A stretch of DNA of 64,000 bases from Tropicimonas sp033101155 (GCF_033101155.1 NZ_JAWMPX010000006.1:1-64000); one strand, 5' to 3'. Numbered from the stretch's first letter, positions 36,569 through 45,136 are shown. The notes: generated from the sequence alone by a model not told the origin. Program-made: numbers and translations.

Positions 36569-38052
36569 GTCAGATGTCCGTCCAGCGCGGCCACGGCAAC
36601 CGAGGCCTGTTCAACGTCGTCAAAAGGATAGACCACATCCCCCACAGTCTGCCCCGTCTCGTGCCCCTTGCCGGCGATCAGCAGCGCGTCGCCCGGCCCG
36701 AGCGCATCCACGCCGCGCAGGATCGCCTCGGCGCGGTCGCCCACTTCGGTCGCCTCGGGGCAGCCGGCCTTGACCATGGCGCGGATGGCCGCCGGGTCCT
36801 CGGAGCGGGGATTGTCGTCCGTAACGATGCCGAGATCTGCCTGCTCGGCCACCGCTTCGCCCATCAACACGCGCTTGGACATGTCCCGATCGCCGCCCGC
36901 GCCGAAGACACAGACAAGCCGGCCCATGACATGCGGGCGCAGCGCCTTGAGCGCGGTGGCCAATGCGTCGGGCGTATGGGCGTAATCGACGAAGACCGGC
37001 GCGCCATTGTCCCGTGTGGCGGCAAGTTGCATGCGACCGCGCACGCCGGTGAGCTGCGGCAGGGCGTCGAAGACCTCCTGCGGCTCGCACCCGGCAGCGA
37101 TCGCGAGGCCCGCGGCGACGAGCACGTTCTCGGACTGGAAGCCGCCAATCAGTTTCAACCGTGTCTGATGCGGCAAGCCGTTCCAGGAGAATCGGAGATC
37201 CTGCCCGGTATTGTCGAACCGCAATCCGAGCAGACGCAAATGGGTGTCCTCGCCGCGCCCGGTGCGGATCACTTCCTGGCCCGCGGACTCGGCGACCTCT
37301 GCCATCCGGGCGCCATAGGGGCCATCGGTCTGGATCACTGCGACGCCGTCATCGTCGAGCACACGAGAGAAGAGCCCCGCCTTCGCGGAGAAATAGTCTT
37401 CAAAATCATCGTGATAGTCGAGATGATCTTGGGTGAGATTGGTAAATCCGGCCGCCGCAAGGTGCACACCGTCGAGCCGTTTCTGCGCCAACCCGTGCGA
37501 AGAGGCCTCCATCGCGGCATGGGTGATGCCTTCGGCAACAGCGCCGGCCAGCGTGCTGTGCAACGTGATCGGCTCCGGCGTGGTATGGGCGAGCGGCGCT
37601 TCCCAGGCGCCCTCGACGCCGGTCGTGCCGAGATTGATCGCCGAGAAGCCGAGCGCCTCCCAGATCTGTCTCGTAAAGCTGGCCACAGAGGTCTTTCCGT
37701 TGGTGCCGGTCACGGCGACCATCACCTCCGGCTGCGCCGCGAACCAGAGCGCGCAGGCGCCGGACAGGGCCGCGCGGGGATCCTCGACCACGACAAGCGC
37801 GGTCGGGCTTGCGCCCAACTCGGCCTGTGCAATGCGCGCGCCCTCGGCATCGGTCAGGATGGCCCCGGCCTCCATGCGCAGCGCGTATTGGATGAACTCG
37901 CCGCCATGGACCTTGGTCCCCGGCAGCGCAGCGAAGAGAAAGCCCGGCTCGACCTGGCGACTGTCCACCGCAAGCCCGGTGATCCGCGCTTCGGCCCCGC
38001 CCTGGGCGGTCAGCCCAAGCTCGGCCAGCGATTTCGTGGCGATCTCACTCAT
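36565..38052 (-). CDS. murE: UDP-MurNAc-L-Ala-D-Glu--2,6-diaminopimelate ligase
   Basis: Mur ligase of 495 residues that adds the third stem residue. The ATP loop is VTGTNGKTSVASFTRQIW; AMEASSHGLAQKRLDGV and VFVDYAHTPDALATAL follow. VTDDNPRSEDPAAI carries the DNPR motif that selects meso-diaminopimelate, so the cell wall is of the usual Gram-negative type. The start at 38052 (MSEIATKSLAELG) is normal for the family. Confidence 0.97.
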   Translation of the reverse strand: MSEIATKSLAELGLTAQGGAEARITGLAVDSRQVEPGFLFAALPGTKVHGGEFIQYALRMEAGAILTDAEGARIAQAELGASPTALVVVEDPRAALSGACALWFAAQPEVMVAVTGTNGKTSVASFTRQIWEALGFSAINLGTTGVEGAWEAPLAHTTPEPITLHSTLAGAVAEGITHAAMEASSHGLAQKRLDGVHLAAAGFTNLTQDHLDYHDDFEDYFSAKAGLFSRVLDDDGVAVIQTDGPYGARMAEVAESAGQEVIRTGRGEDTHLRLLGLRFDNTGQDLRFSWNGLPHQTRLKLIGGFQSENVLVAAGLAIAAGCEPQEVFDALPQLTGVRGRMQLAATRDNGAPVFVDYAHTPDALATALKALRPHVMGRLVCVFGAGGDRDMSKRVLMGEAVAEQADLGIVTDDNPRSEDPAAIRAMVKAGCPEATEVGDRAEAILRGVDALGPGDALLIAGKGHETGQTVGDVVYPFDDVEQASVAVAALDGHLT

Positions 38053-38139
38053 GCCTGCCCCCTTCGTTCTGACGCGCCCATGGGACGCGCAAATTCTGCC
38101 GCCCCTTTTGGTCGCTTTTGGCCACGGGGTCTACCGGTA

Positions 38140-39948
38140 CTATTGCTGGTGCGAAGCCTTGACGACCTGCGGCTCTTCGCCCGGCTCCGGACCGGGACGC
38201 AGACCGAGAAGTGGCGCAGTGCGGCGGATCATTTCCGCGGCGACCGGCACGGCGGTCCAGCCGGCGGTGCGGCGCGGCTGGGTGCCGGAGGTCTCGACCG
38301 GCTCGTCAAAGGTCACGATCAGCACATATTTGGGGTCATGAGCGGGGAAGACGGAGGCGAAGGTGGCGATGACCTTGTCCTTGTAATAGCCGCCCTTCGG
38401 CTTCGGCTTGTCCGCCGTGCCCGTCTTGCCGCCGACCGCATAGCCCGGCACTTCGCCGAAGCTCGCCGTGCCGCGCTTGACAACCTGGCGCAACATGGTG
38501 CGCGCGGCTTTGGAGGCGCCCTCGGAAACGATGCGCTCGCCCGTCTGCGGGCTGTCCTGGCGCAGCAGCGTCGGGCGCACCCGGGTGCCGCCATTGAGCA
38601 GCGAAGCGTAGCCAGCGGCGAGATGTACGGGCGAGGAACTCAGCCCGTGCCCATAAGAGATCGTAATTGTCGAGATCTCGGACCACTTGGCCGGCAGAAG
38701 CGGCTTGCCGGTCGGCGCCTCGACCATTTCCAGCTCGGTCGGCTCGAGAAAGCCCATCGACCCGAGGAACTCCCGTTGCCGTTCGGCTCCGATGGCCAGT
38801 GCCATCTTGGCCGTGCCGACATTGGAGCTTTTGACGATGACATCCTCCACCGTGATCGTGCCGTAGGACTTGCCCTTGAACTCCTTGATCTTGAACTTGC
38901 CCCACCGCATCGGCGCATGGGCTTCGATCATGGTATGTGCATTGACGAGACCAAGATCGATGGCCTGCGCGGCGGTGAAGATCTTGAAGACGGAGCCAAG
39001 CTCATAGACACCCTGCACCGCGCGATTGAAGAGCGGGCTGTCACCGGCATCGCCGGTGGCCAGCGGACGGGGGCGATCGTTCGGATCGAAGTCGGGCAAC
39101 GAGACAAGCGACAGGATCTCGCCGGTCTCGACATCCATCATCACGGAGCTCGCACCCTTGGCATTGAGCAGGTGCATACCGCCCTGCAACACTTCCCGGG
39201 CGGCGGCTTGCACCGTCAGGTCGAGCGAGAGCTGAAGCGGTGCGCCATTGTTGACCGGATCTCGAAGCCAGGCATCGAACGCCTTTTCGACCCCGGCCAC
39301 CCCGACCACTTCGGCCGAATGCACACCCTCACGGCCGAAGCTGGCGCCGCCGAGCACGTGAGCGGCGAGCTTGCCGTTGGGGTAAAGACGCATTTCGCGC
39401 GGGCCGAAGAGGAGGCCCGGCTCGCCGATATCGTGAACGGCCTGCATTTGCTCGGGGCTGAGTTTCTTCTTCACCCAGAGGAATTTGCGGTCGCCGGTGA
39501 AGTCCTTCTTGAGCGTCTCCGGATCCAGATCGGGGAAGATCAGCGCCAGCTCCTCGGCCGCACGGTTCGGCTCGACCATGTCTCGGGTCTGGGCATAGAG
39601 CGAATGGGTCGAGAGATTGGTGGCCAAGATCCGCCCGTTACGGTCAACGATATTGGCGCGCGAGGCGATGATCGCCGTTCCGGTCGCGGCGGCGCGGGGC
39701 TCTGTCGCCTCGGAGGCGGCCAGTGTGCCCATCCGCGTCCCGATCACAGCGAAGGCGCAGAAGAAGAAGAGCGCGAGCACGAGCAGCCGACCTTCGGCGC
39801 AACGGCGCGTCCGATCGCGGTCGCCCTCATGGCGCTTGCGCAGGTTCTCGCGCTCGATGACATCGGGATTCTCGCCTTTTTCGCGCGCCGAGAGGACGCT
39901 GGCGATAGGGCGGAGCGGGGTGCGGGGCGTTTCTTTCATCTCGGTCAC
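38140..39948 (-). CDS. ftsI: septal peptidoglycan transpeptidase FtsI (PBP3)
   Basis: Class B penicillin-binding protein of 602 residues. A cytoplasmic charged tail of about 50 residues and one membrane helix (LLVLALFFFCAFAVIGTRMG) precede the dimerisation domain, then the transpeptidase domain with SxxK in LGSVFKIFTAA, SxN in KSSNVGTAKM and KTG in AVGGKTGTADKP. It overlaps the preceding ftsL-like gene as ATGA. It works with FtsW in septal wall synthesis. Confidence 0.96.
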   Translation of the reverse strand: MTEMKETPRTPLRPIASVLSAREKGENPDVIERENLRKRHEGDRDRTRRCAEGRLLVLALFFFCAFAVIGTRMGTLAASEATEPRAAATGTAIIASRANIVDRNGRILATNLSTHSLYAQTRDMVEPNRAAEELALIFPDLDPETLKKDFTGDRKFLWVKKKLSPEQMQAVHDIGEPGLLFGPREMRLYPNGKLAAHVLGGASFGREGVHSAEVVGVAGVEKAFDAWLRDPVNNGAPLQLSLDLTVQAAAREVLQGGMHLLNAKGASSVMMDVETGEILSLVSLPDFDPNDRPRPLATGDAGDSPLFNRAVQGVYELGSVFKIFTAAQAIDLGLVNAHTMIEAHAPMRWGKFKIKEFKGKSYGTITVEDVIVKSSNVGTAKMALAIGAERQREFLGSMGFLEPTELEMVEAPTGKPLLPAKWSEISTITISYGHGLSSSPVHLAAGYASLLNGGTRVRPTLLRQDSPQTGERIVSEGASKAARTMLRQVVKRGTASFGEVPGYAVGGKTGTADKPKPKGGYYKDKVIATFASVFPAHDPKYVLIVTFDEPVETSGTQPRRTAGWTAVPVAAEMIRRTAPLLGLRPGPEPGEEPQVVKASHQQ

Positions 39949-40301
39949 GGGAATTGTCCCTCCCCGTCAAGCTGGCCACGGACTTCGATGGGATCGGTGA
40001 TCGGCAGCACGGGCGGCGGCGGGAAAGCCACCTGCTCGACCGCGCCGAACTGCTCCGGTTCCAGCGGTAACAGACCCAGTCGATCGAAATTGATCTCGGC
40101 CAGTTCAGCGAGCCGCTCGGGGCGGTTCAGATAGGCCCATTCGGCATTGAGAATGGCGAGGCTCTGGCGCAACTCGCCAATCTCGCGCTTGACCTTGGCG
40201 GATTGCTTCAGCGCGGCCTGGGTCTGGTAATTCTCCTGATAGGCCCAGAAAGCGAGCCCCATCACGCCAAGCGCGGCGCAGAGATAAAGAAATGTCTTCA
40301 C
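39945..40301 (-). CDS. ftsL: cell division protein FtsL-like
   Basis: 118 residues with one N-terminal membrane helix (MKTFLYLCAALGVMGLAFWA), a short heptad-like coiled coil (QAALKQSAKVKREIGELRQS), NAEWAYLNRPERLAELAEIN, a motif common in alphaproteobacterial FtsL, and a proline-rich tail. FtsL bridges FtsB and FtsQ in the divisome. The GTG at 40301 overlaps the rsmH stop (GTGA) and has GGAAGGA upstream. Sequence conservation in this family is low, so the call relies on position and topology. Confidence 0.88.
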   Translation of the reverse strand: MKTFLYLCAALGVMGLAFWAYQENYQTQAALKQSAKVKREIGELRQSLAILNAEWAYLNRPERLAELAEINFDRLGLLPLEPEQFGAVEQVAFPPPPVLPITDPIEVRGQLDGEGQFP

Positions 40302-41296
40302 GGCGTTTCCTTCCACCAGTCTTTCGGGCCAGGGAGGCCCATGGAAGTTCTGTCGAGCGGGGTAATTGGGGCGCCCGTGCGTTCCGCGAGGCGCAGCTTG
40401 GCGGAGCGGGCGCGCGGGTTGGCGGCGATCTCCTCGTCCGAGGGGCCGATAGGCTTGCGGGAGAGCAGACGGAATTGCGCGATCTGTTCCTCGACCTCGG
40501 GCGCATAGCGATTGGCCTGGGGCTTGCTGCCGGAGCGGGCCTGAAGGAAGCGTTTGACGACGCGGTCCTCCAGCGAATGGAAGGTGACAACGGCCAGCTT
40601 GCCGCCCGGCTTCAGCGCGCGCTCAGCGGCCTCCAGCCCGACGATCAGCTCCCCGAATTCGTCATTGACCGCGATGCGGATGGCCTGGAAGGCGCGGGTC
40701 GCGGGGTGGATCTGGCCCGGGCGCGGGCGCGGCAAGCAGGAGGCGACAGCCTCGGCCAGTTGCAGCGTGTTCTCGAAGGGGCGCACGGCGATGAGCGTGC
40801 GGGCGATGCGGCGCGAGGCACGCTCTTCACCATAGTGATAGAGGATGTCCGCCAGTTCGGACTCGCTCGCCGTGTTGACGAGATCCGCCGCAGACGGACC
40901 GCCAGCCTCCATGCGCATGTCGAGCGGGCCTTCGCGCAGGAAGGAAAAGCCGCGCTCCGCCTGGTCGAGCTGCATCGAGGAGACACCGAGATCGAGCACG
41001 ACACCGTCGAGCGGCTCGCCCGCATGCAGGTCCATCTCGGAAAAGCGCCCCTGCACGAGACGAAGCCGGTCGCCGAATTCGTCCTTGAGCGGAGCGGCGA
41101 GTTCCAGCGCCGTAGGATCGCGGTCCACCCCGATCACGGTGTCGGCGCCGGCCTCCAGCAGTCGGCGCGTGTAACCGCCCGCGCCGAATGTCCCGTCCAG
41201 CCAGAGGCCGGACAGAGGCGAAACAGCCTTGATCAGCGGATCGATCAGAACGGAAATATGAGGGGCTACGCTTTCTGGAGGACGAGAGGCGGCCAT
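40298..41296 (-). CDS. rsmH: 16S rRNA (cytosine1402-N4)-methyltransferase
   Basis: SAM-dependent methyltransferase of 332 residues (also called MraW). The N-terminus HISVLIDPLIKAVSPLSG leads to the SAM motif LDGTFGAGGYTRRLLEAG, VVLDLGVSSMQLDQAERGFS, and TFHSLEDRVVKRFLQARSG near the C-terminus. It modifies the decoding region of 16S rRNA. It lies three bases after mraZ and overlaps ftsL. Confidence 0.97.
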   Translation of the reverse strand: MAASRPPESVAPHISVLIDPLIKAVSPLSGLWLDGTFGAGGYTRRLLEAGADTVIGVDRDPTALELAAPLKDEFGDRLRLVQGRFSEMDLHAGEPLDGVVLDLGVSSMQLDQAERGFSFLREGPLDMRMEAGGPSAADLVNTASESELADILYHYGEERASRRIARTLIAVRPFENTLQLAEAVASCLPRPRPGQIHPATRAFQAIRIAVNDEFGELIVGLEAAERALKPGGKLAVVTFHSLEDRVVKRFLQARSGSKPQANRYAPEVEEQIAQFRLLSRKPIGPSDEEIAANPRARSAKLRLAERTGAPITPLDRTSMGLPGPKDWWKETP

Positions 41297-41299
41297 GGC

Positions 41300-41803
41300 T
41301 CAGACCCCCCCACCATCCAGCAGGACCAGCGGGTCCATATCTTCGGGAAGCTCGTCAAGCTGCGCCTCGGTCTGCGGCTCGACCTCGCCCTCGTAGGTCT
41401 CGGGGTTCCAGATGTGGAAAGTGTCATGGGCGGCGACAAAAAGCGCATCGCCCTCAAGGCCGATCTTCTCGCGAATCCAGTTCGGAATCAGCATGCGTCC
41501 ATTGTCGTCGACCACGACAGGATGTGTCTGGGCGCTGAAATAGGCTTCCATCATGCGGCGGTCTTTCGTGCCGCGCTTGAGCGCGCCGATCTTGGCATCG
41601 ACCTCGTCGATCGCCTCCATCGTGTAGCATTCAAGGTATCCGAAGCGTTTGGCGGTGCCGTAATGGATCACCAGGTTGGGCTGCAGGCCATCGGTCCAGT
41701 CCGGGTCGGAGGCTTCAAGCACACGGCGGAAATTGGCCGGGACGGAGACCCTGCCCTTTCCATCCACCTTGTGGCGGCCCTGACCTCTGAACACTCGCGC
41801 CAC
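41300..41803 (-). CDS. mraZ: transcriptional regulator MraZ
   Basis: 167 residues with two SpoVT/AbrB-like DNA-binding repeats: HKVDGKGRVSVPANFRRVLE and VVDDNGRMLIPNWIREKIGL, each with the DxxxR signature. MraZ represses the dcw promoter in other bacteria by binding TGGG-type direct repeats. It is the first gene of the dcw run. The C-terminus is acidic (EDMDPLVLLDGG). Confidence 0.95.
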   Translation of the reverse strand: MARVFRGQGRHKVDGKGRVSVPANFRRVLEASDPDWTDGLQPNLVIHYGTAKRFGYLECYTMEAIDEVDAKIGALKRGTKDRRMMEAYFSAQTHPVVVDDNGRMLIPNWIREKIGLEGDALFVAAHDTFHIWNPETYEGEVEPQTEAQLDELPEDMDPLVLLDGGGV

Positions 41804-42092
41804 TTTGAGCGCTCCTTGCTGCCTCGTCCGTTTTTCGTCCCCTGGAATGAAAACGGCGGATCAGACTGCTGCCACTGTCTGATCCGCCGCCCTCGTCCCA
41901 TTACTGGGTATGTCCGATCGCGCGTGCCACCTGGGGGGATGTCTGCTCGCTCACGCGTCGGATCTCTTGTCGTTTCGATGAATGCGGGTGCCTGTATGAA
42001 ACCTGACTTTGGGAAGTTCCGGGGTCTTTGTTGCCCCTTGTAAGCCCGTCCTCATCGTGTGGGATCTTTATGCATGACCACTACATGGAAAT

Positions 42093-42113
42093 CAACACCA
42101 CATTATCCCACTT
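42093..42113 (-). promoter_or_regulatory. candidate MraZ box
   Basis: On the minus strand, aagTGGGataatgTGGtgttg has TGGG and TGGT with a 10-base period, like the direct repeats bound by MraZ upstream of its own gene. It lies about 290 bases upstream of the mraZ start. Only two repeat units are visible, so this is tentative. Confidence 0.35.
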
Positions 42114-42445
42114 CAGCCCAACGTTGCCTCCACACTGTTGCTTGACGGGGCATCGAGACCGCCTTCTCCGCAATAATTAGCGGAACGAGAAAAATGTGAC
42201 ACCAGATATGGACAGCCACGCATTAACGAAAAAAATTCAAAGAAGGTCATCCGTGTCGTCCAAACGGCCCCAAAACAGCTCTCCGGGGGCCGATGGACCA
42301 TGAATTCCCATACGAATCAAGGCTGGAGCGCGAGTCCGATTCGGATTGCCGCAGTCCGGAAACAGCGGAGTGTCACGATTTCCCATGATGATCGAAGCAG
42401 TGACAGCCGCCACCAGGCTCGACAGGCCGCTACAGCCCGGAGCGC

Positions 42446-42471
42446 GTCCCGGGCGTCGAAGCGCCCGGGAC
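42446..42471 (-). terminator. hairpin after mrp
   Basis: A perfect 10-bp GC-rich stem, gtcccgggcg (42446-42455) and cgcccgggac (42462-42471), starts 17 bases past the mrp stop. There is no T-run on the minus strand, so termination may be weak. Confidence 0.45.
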
Positions 42472-42487
42472 TATTTTCAGAAATGCG

Positions 42488-43582
42488 TCAGGCCATACCG
42501 CCGCCGACAAGCCGCGCGGCCAGCGCCGCATAGGCCTCGGCCGCGGATCCGTCTTCCAGCGCGACCGGTCGGCCGGAATCGCCCGCAAGCCGGGTCTCAA
42601 GCTCCAGCGGCAGCGCCCCGAGGAATGGCACATCCAGCTTTTGCGCTTCGGCCGCCACGCCGCCATGACCGAAGAGATGCGCCTCATGCCCGCAATTGGG
42701 ACATATATAAGTAGACATGTTCTCGATCAGCCCGAGCAGCGGCACGTTCAGCTTGGAGAACATGTCGATGGCCCGACGCGCATCGAGCAGCGCCACATCC
42801 TGCGGCGTCGAGACCACGATCGCGCCTGTGGTCCGGTATTTCTGTCCAAGCGTGAGCTGCACATCGCCCGTCCCCGGCGGCAGGTCGATGATCAACACGT
42901 CCAGTTCGCCCCAGGCGACATCGCCAAGCATCTGCTGCAGCGCCCCCATCAGCATCGGCCCGCGCCAGATCACGGCCTCGGCCTCCTTGAGCAGAGAGCC
43001 CATGGACATCAGAGTAACGCCATGCGCGTACAGCGGCTCGATCACCTTGCCGTCCGGAGAGGCCGGACGCTTGGTTGTGCCCATCATGCGCGGCTGGGAC
43101 GGGCCATATATATCGGCGTCGAGCAATCCGACCCGCCGCCCCTGCTGCGCCAGCGCAACGGCGAGATTGGCCGAAACAGTCGATTTTCCGACCCCGCCCT
43201 TGCCGGACCCAACAAGAAGGATGCGTCCGATCCCGGGCACGGTCTGCGGCCCCGACGGCTGGGCAGTGGGATGGCGCCCCACCTTCAGGTTCGGCGGCGC
43301 ACCTGCCGGCGCCGCAGTCCCGGGCTTCGCGGCAGAATGCGCCGTGAGCACCGCCGAGGCGCCGGAAACGCCTTCAAGCCGCGCGACGACACCCTCAGCG
43401 GCCTGCCGAACCGGCTCCAACGACCGCGCGGCGTCAGCCGACTCGGCCTCGATCACGAAACTGACCCGTCCGGACGAATCGACATTTACCGCTCGCACAA
43501 GGTCGCGTGAGACAAGATCGCCACCATCCGGCAAATTCACTGCCCCGAGCGCCTTGACAACTTCTTCCCGCGTCACCGCCAT
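42488..43582 (-). CDS. mrp: Mrp/NBP35 family iron-sulfur carrier ATPase
   Basis: 364 residues. An N-terminal MIP18/DUF59-like domain (MAVTREEVVKALGAVNLPDG) and a Pro/Ala-rich linker precede a deviant Walker A ATPase with LVGSGKGGVGKSTVSANLAV, LLDADIYGPSQPRMMG, VLIIDLPPGTGDVQLTLGQK and the CxxC in TYICPNCGHEAHLFG that would bridge a cluster in the dimer. It loads or transfers Fe-S clusters in the cytoplasm. It stands upstream of the dcw cluster as its own unit. Confidence 0.95.
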   Translation of the reverse strand: MAVTREEVVKALGAVNLPDGGDLVSRDLVRAVNVDSSGRVSFVIEAESADAARSLEPVRQAAEGVVARLEGVSGASAVLTAHSAAKPGTAAPAGAPPNLKVGRHPTAQPSGPQTVPGIGRILLVGSGKGGVGKSTVSANLAVALAQQGRRVGLLDADIYGPSQPRMMGTTKRPASPDGKVIEPLYAHGVTLMSMGSLLKEAEAVIWRGPMLMGALQQMLGDVAWGELDVLIIDLPPGTGDVQLTLGQKYRTTGAIVVSTPQDVALLDARRAIDMFSKLNVPLLGLIENMSTYICPNCGHEAHLFGHGGVAAEAQKLDVPFLGALPLELETRLAGDSGRPVALEDGSAAEAYAALAARLVGGGMA

Positions 43583-43785
43583 TTTCCTACCTACCTTCCG
43601 GAATTCCGTGCCCCCACACCTATCGCGCGACGCTCCGAGCGCAAGTGGGGTTCCGGTGCCGCATAAAAATGTAGCAACTCGCCCTGCAAAAGGTCAGCAG
43701 AACGTATGCAAATGCTGCATAGCGGCATTGAGGCCGGGGGCGATTGCGAAAACCGACCTCATCCTTATTTTGATTATCACCGAGG

Positions 43786-43815
43786 GCGCTAACACAAACC
43801 AAGTCAGGCGCTAAC
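43786..43815 (+). promoter_or_regulatory. paired GCGCTAAC repeats upstream of the first DUF1127 gene
   Basis: GCGCTAAC occurs at 43786-43793 and 43808-43815, 22 bases apart. The same octamer (44832-44839) and a one-base variant ACGCTAAC (44733-44740) lie upstream of the second DUF1127 gene. This may be a shared operator or promoter element; no regulator can be named. Confidence 0.35.
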
Positions 43816-43892
43816 GAGATATAAACCTCGCCTCGGGTAAGATGGTAAACGACGCCGGGATGATCCGGGCACAGATGAGAAAGGAGACGGCC

Positions 43893-44096
43893 ATGACTCA
43901 GAAAGCTGAAGACAACCGCTCCGCGAGCTGGATGACCGCCGCTTTTCGCGGCGCCCGCGCTCGCCTCGATCGCAGCCGGACCTATCACCGGGCACTGAAC
44001 GAGTTGTCGGCCCTGACCGATGGCGAGCTTCGCGAACTGGGCCTCAGCCGGGAGATGATCCGGCCAGTGGCACAACAGGCCGCACACGCGGCATAG
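43893..44096 (+). CDS. DUF1127 small protein, heads the RNA array
   Basis: 67 residues. The start at 43893 has AAGGAG upstream. The C-terminal half carries the DUF1127 pattern: RTYHRALNELSALTDGELRE followed by LGLSREMIRPVAQQAA. In Rhodobacter sphaeroides a DUF1127 protein (CcaF1, an RNA-binding protein) is encoded just upstream of the CcsR small RNAs and shares their transcript. The same layout is seen here: five RNA units follow 12 bases after the stop. Co-transcription and RNA maturation are inferred from that parallel. Confidence 0.88.
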   Translation: MTQKAEDNRSASWMTAAFRGARARLDRSRTYHRALNELSALTDGELRELGLSREMIRPVAQQAAHAA

Positions 44097-44107
44097 GAAA
44101 TAGAGTT

Positions 44108-44180
44108 TCAGAAACCCGTCCTCCTCCCTGGGTTCTCTGATACGGCGGCAGCCTCCTCCTCCTCCCTGAGGCTGCCGCCA
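44108..44180 (+). ncRNA. cuckoo/CcsR-like small RNA, unit 1
   Basis: There are two stem-loops. The first has cagaaaccc/gggttctctg arms with CCTCCTCCC at 44120-44128 in the loop. The second has a perfect 12-bp stem, ggcggcagcctc (44144-44155) and gaggctgccgcc (44168-44179), with CCTCCTCCC at 44158-44166. The layout is that of R. sphaeroides CcsR RNAs, whose loops can pair with purine-rich mRNA sites. Confidence 0.8.
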
Positions 44181-44212
44181 CAAGATACCGCCCGATAGGG
44201 CAGAGATACGAA

Positions 44213-44281
44213 GCCAGACGGCCCCTCCTCCTCCCTGGGTCACGGTTTCGGCGGCGGCACCCTCCTCCCTGGTGTCCCCGC
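44213..44281 (+). ncRNA. cuckoo/CcsR-like small RNA, unit 2
   Basis: CCTCCTCCC occurs at 44227-44235 and 44261-44269. The second stem (around gcggcacc/ggtgtccccgc) is shorter and imperfect compared with the other units, so this copy may be decaying or differently folded. Confidence 0.7.
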
Positions 44282-44332
44282 AACTTACACGGCCGGTTGA
44301 CCCGGCGCGCCACGAAGGCGCAGCGACACACA

Positions 44333-44407
44333 GTTCCGAAGATCCGTCCTCCTCCCTGGGTCTTTCGGTTTCGCGGCGACACCAACCTCCTCCCTGGTGT
44401 CGCCGCA
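44333..44407 (+). ncRNA. cuckoo/CcsR-like small RNA, unit 3
   Basis: The first loop, with CCTCCTCCC at 44348-44356, is flanked by ccgaagatcc/gggtctttcgg arms. The second has a perfect 12-bp stem, gcggcgacacca (44373-44384) and tggtgtcgccgc (44395-44406), and CCTCCTCCC at 44386-44394. Confidence 0.82.
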
Positions 44408-44459
44408 CCCTAATTCCGCCGGCCAGCCCGGCACGCGCCTCGCGGTGCAGAAACACAGA

Positions 44460-44534
44460 GTTCCGAAGATCCGTCCTCCTCCCTGGGTCTTTCGGTTACG
44501 CGGCGACATCAACCTCCTCCCTGATGTCGCCGCA
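44460..44534 (+). ncRNA. cuckoo/CcsR-like small RNA, unit 4
   Basis: This is nearly a copy of unit 3 at exactly 127 bases distance. CCTCCTCCC occurs at 44475-44483 and 44513-44521. The second stem is gcggcgacatca/tgatgtcgccgc: the A/T change in one arm is matched in the other, so the base pair is kept. Confidence 0.82.
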
Positions 44535-44580
44535 CCTTCTTCGCCGGATCTTCCGGCACGCGCTGAATGGCGCGGTTCCA

Positions 44581-44665
44581 GATCAGGATGCCCCACCTCC
44601 TCCCTGGGTATTCTGTCTTATCGGCGGCGACACCTTCCTCCTCCCTGGTGTCGCCGCCATTTTTG
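44581..44665 (+). ncRNA. cuckoo/CcsR-like small RNA, unit 5, with terminator
   Basis: CCTCCTCCC occurs at 44596-44604 and 44637-44645. The second stem, ggcggcgacacc (44623-44634) and ggtgtcgccgcc (44647-44658), is followed by ATTTTTG, so it doubles as a rho-independent terminator that closes the five-unit array. Confidence 0.82.
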
Positions 44666-44899
44666 TATCTGCTCTCGGAATTGGAGTTCCTGTCTCGCGT
44701 CGGCGATGCGCCGCGAGATGAATATCCAATTAACGCTAACAGCATAGCTCGGAGCAAAAAACGCATAGCCGGTTTGACCATTCTCGGAATTGTAGGCGGC
44801 GCGAAAACCCATAAGTTATAGCCCAACGAGAGCGCTAACAGCTTACGACGAAGCGCTTCGAAACCCGGCTCGGGATGGCCCTGAGCAATCCGAAGGAAG

Positions 44900-45124
44900 A
44901 TGAAAATGGAAATCGCTGCCACCACCAACCGCGTTGAAACCGGCCTCCAGGCTTCCGGACTCGTCGGCATGGTCGAGGGCCTGCGGACCAAGCTGCGTCA
45001 AGTTGCGGCCTACCACCAGACCATGAGCGAACTGAAAGCACTGGACGAGCGCGACCTGCGTGATCTCGGCCTGAGCCGCGCAATGTTCCCCGAGCTTGCC
45101 CGCGAGGCGGCCCGCACGGTCTGA
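44900..45124 (+). CDS. DUF1127 small protein, second copy
   Basis: 74 residues. The C-terminal half reads YHQTMSELKALDERDLRDLG followed by LSRAMFPELAREAAR, the DUF1127 signature, clearly paralogous to the protein at 43893. The N-terminal half differs. An ATG at 44906 (MEIAATTN) has better spacing from GAAGGA than the one at 44900. It follows the terminator of unit 5 by about 235 bases and is followed directly by a sixth RNA unit, so it forms a second DUF1127-sRNA transcription unit. Confidence 0.88.
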   Translation: MKMEIAATTNRVETGLQASGLVGMVEGLRTKLRQVAAYHQTMSELKALDERDLRDLGLSRAMFPELAREAARTV

Positions 45125-45136
45125 CCCAACCGAATT

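Larger units (their letters stand above)
41804..42487. other. dcw leader region, 680 bases without a gene
   Basis: This contains the mraZ promoter region, a candidate MraZ-binding repeat near 42093-42113 and a hairpin near 42446-42471. ORFs are short and lack protein features. AT-rich stretches near 42170-42240 may hold further promoters. Confidence 0.5.

Noticed and set aside
36451..40134. 1227-residue open frame on the plus strand
   Set aside because: It runs antisense through murE and ftsI, both clearly real; high GC content keeps the opposite frame open.
43620..44456. 278-residue open frame on the minus strand across the small-RNA array
   Set aside because: Its sequence consists of translated repeats of the hairpin loops (REEG-type strings) antisense to the RNA units; it has no start signal or protein-like composition.
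44100..44665. Regularly spaced repeats resembling a CRISPR array
   Set aside because: The repeated unit is a short loop motif inside hairpins with variable stems and about 50- and 70-base alternation. There are no constant 25-40 base repeats, no unique spacers and no cas genes.
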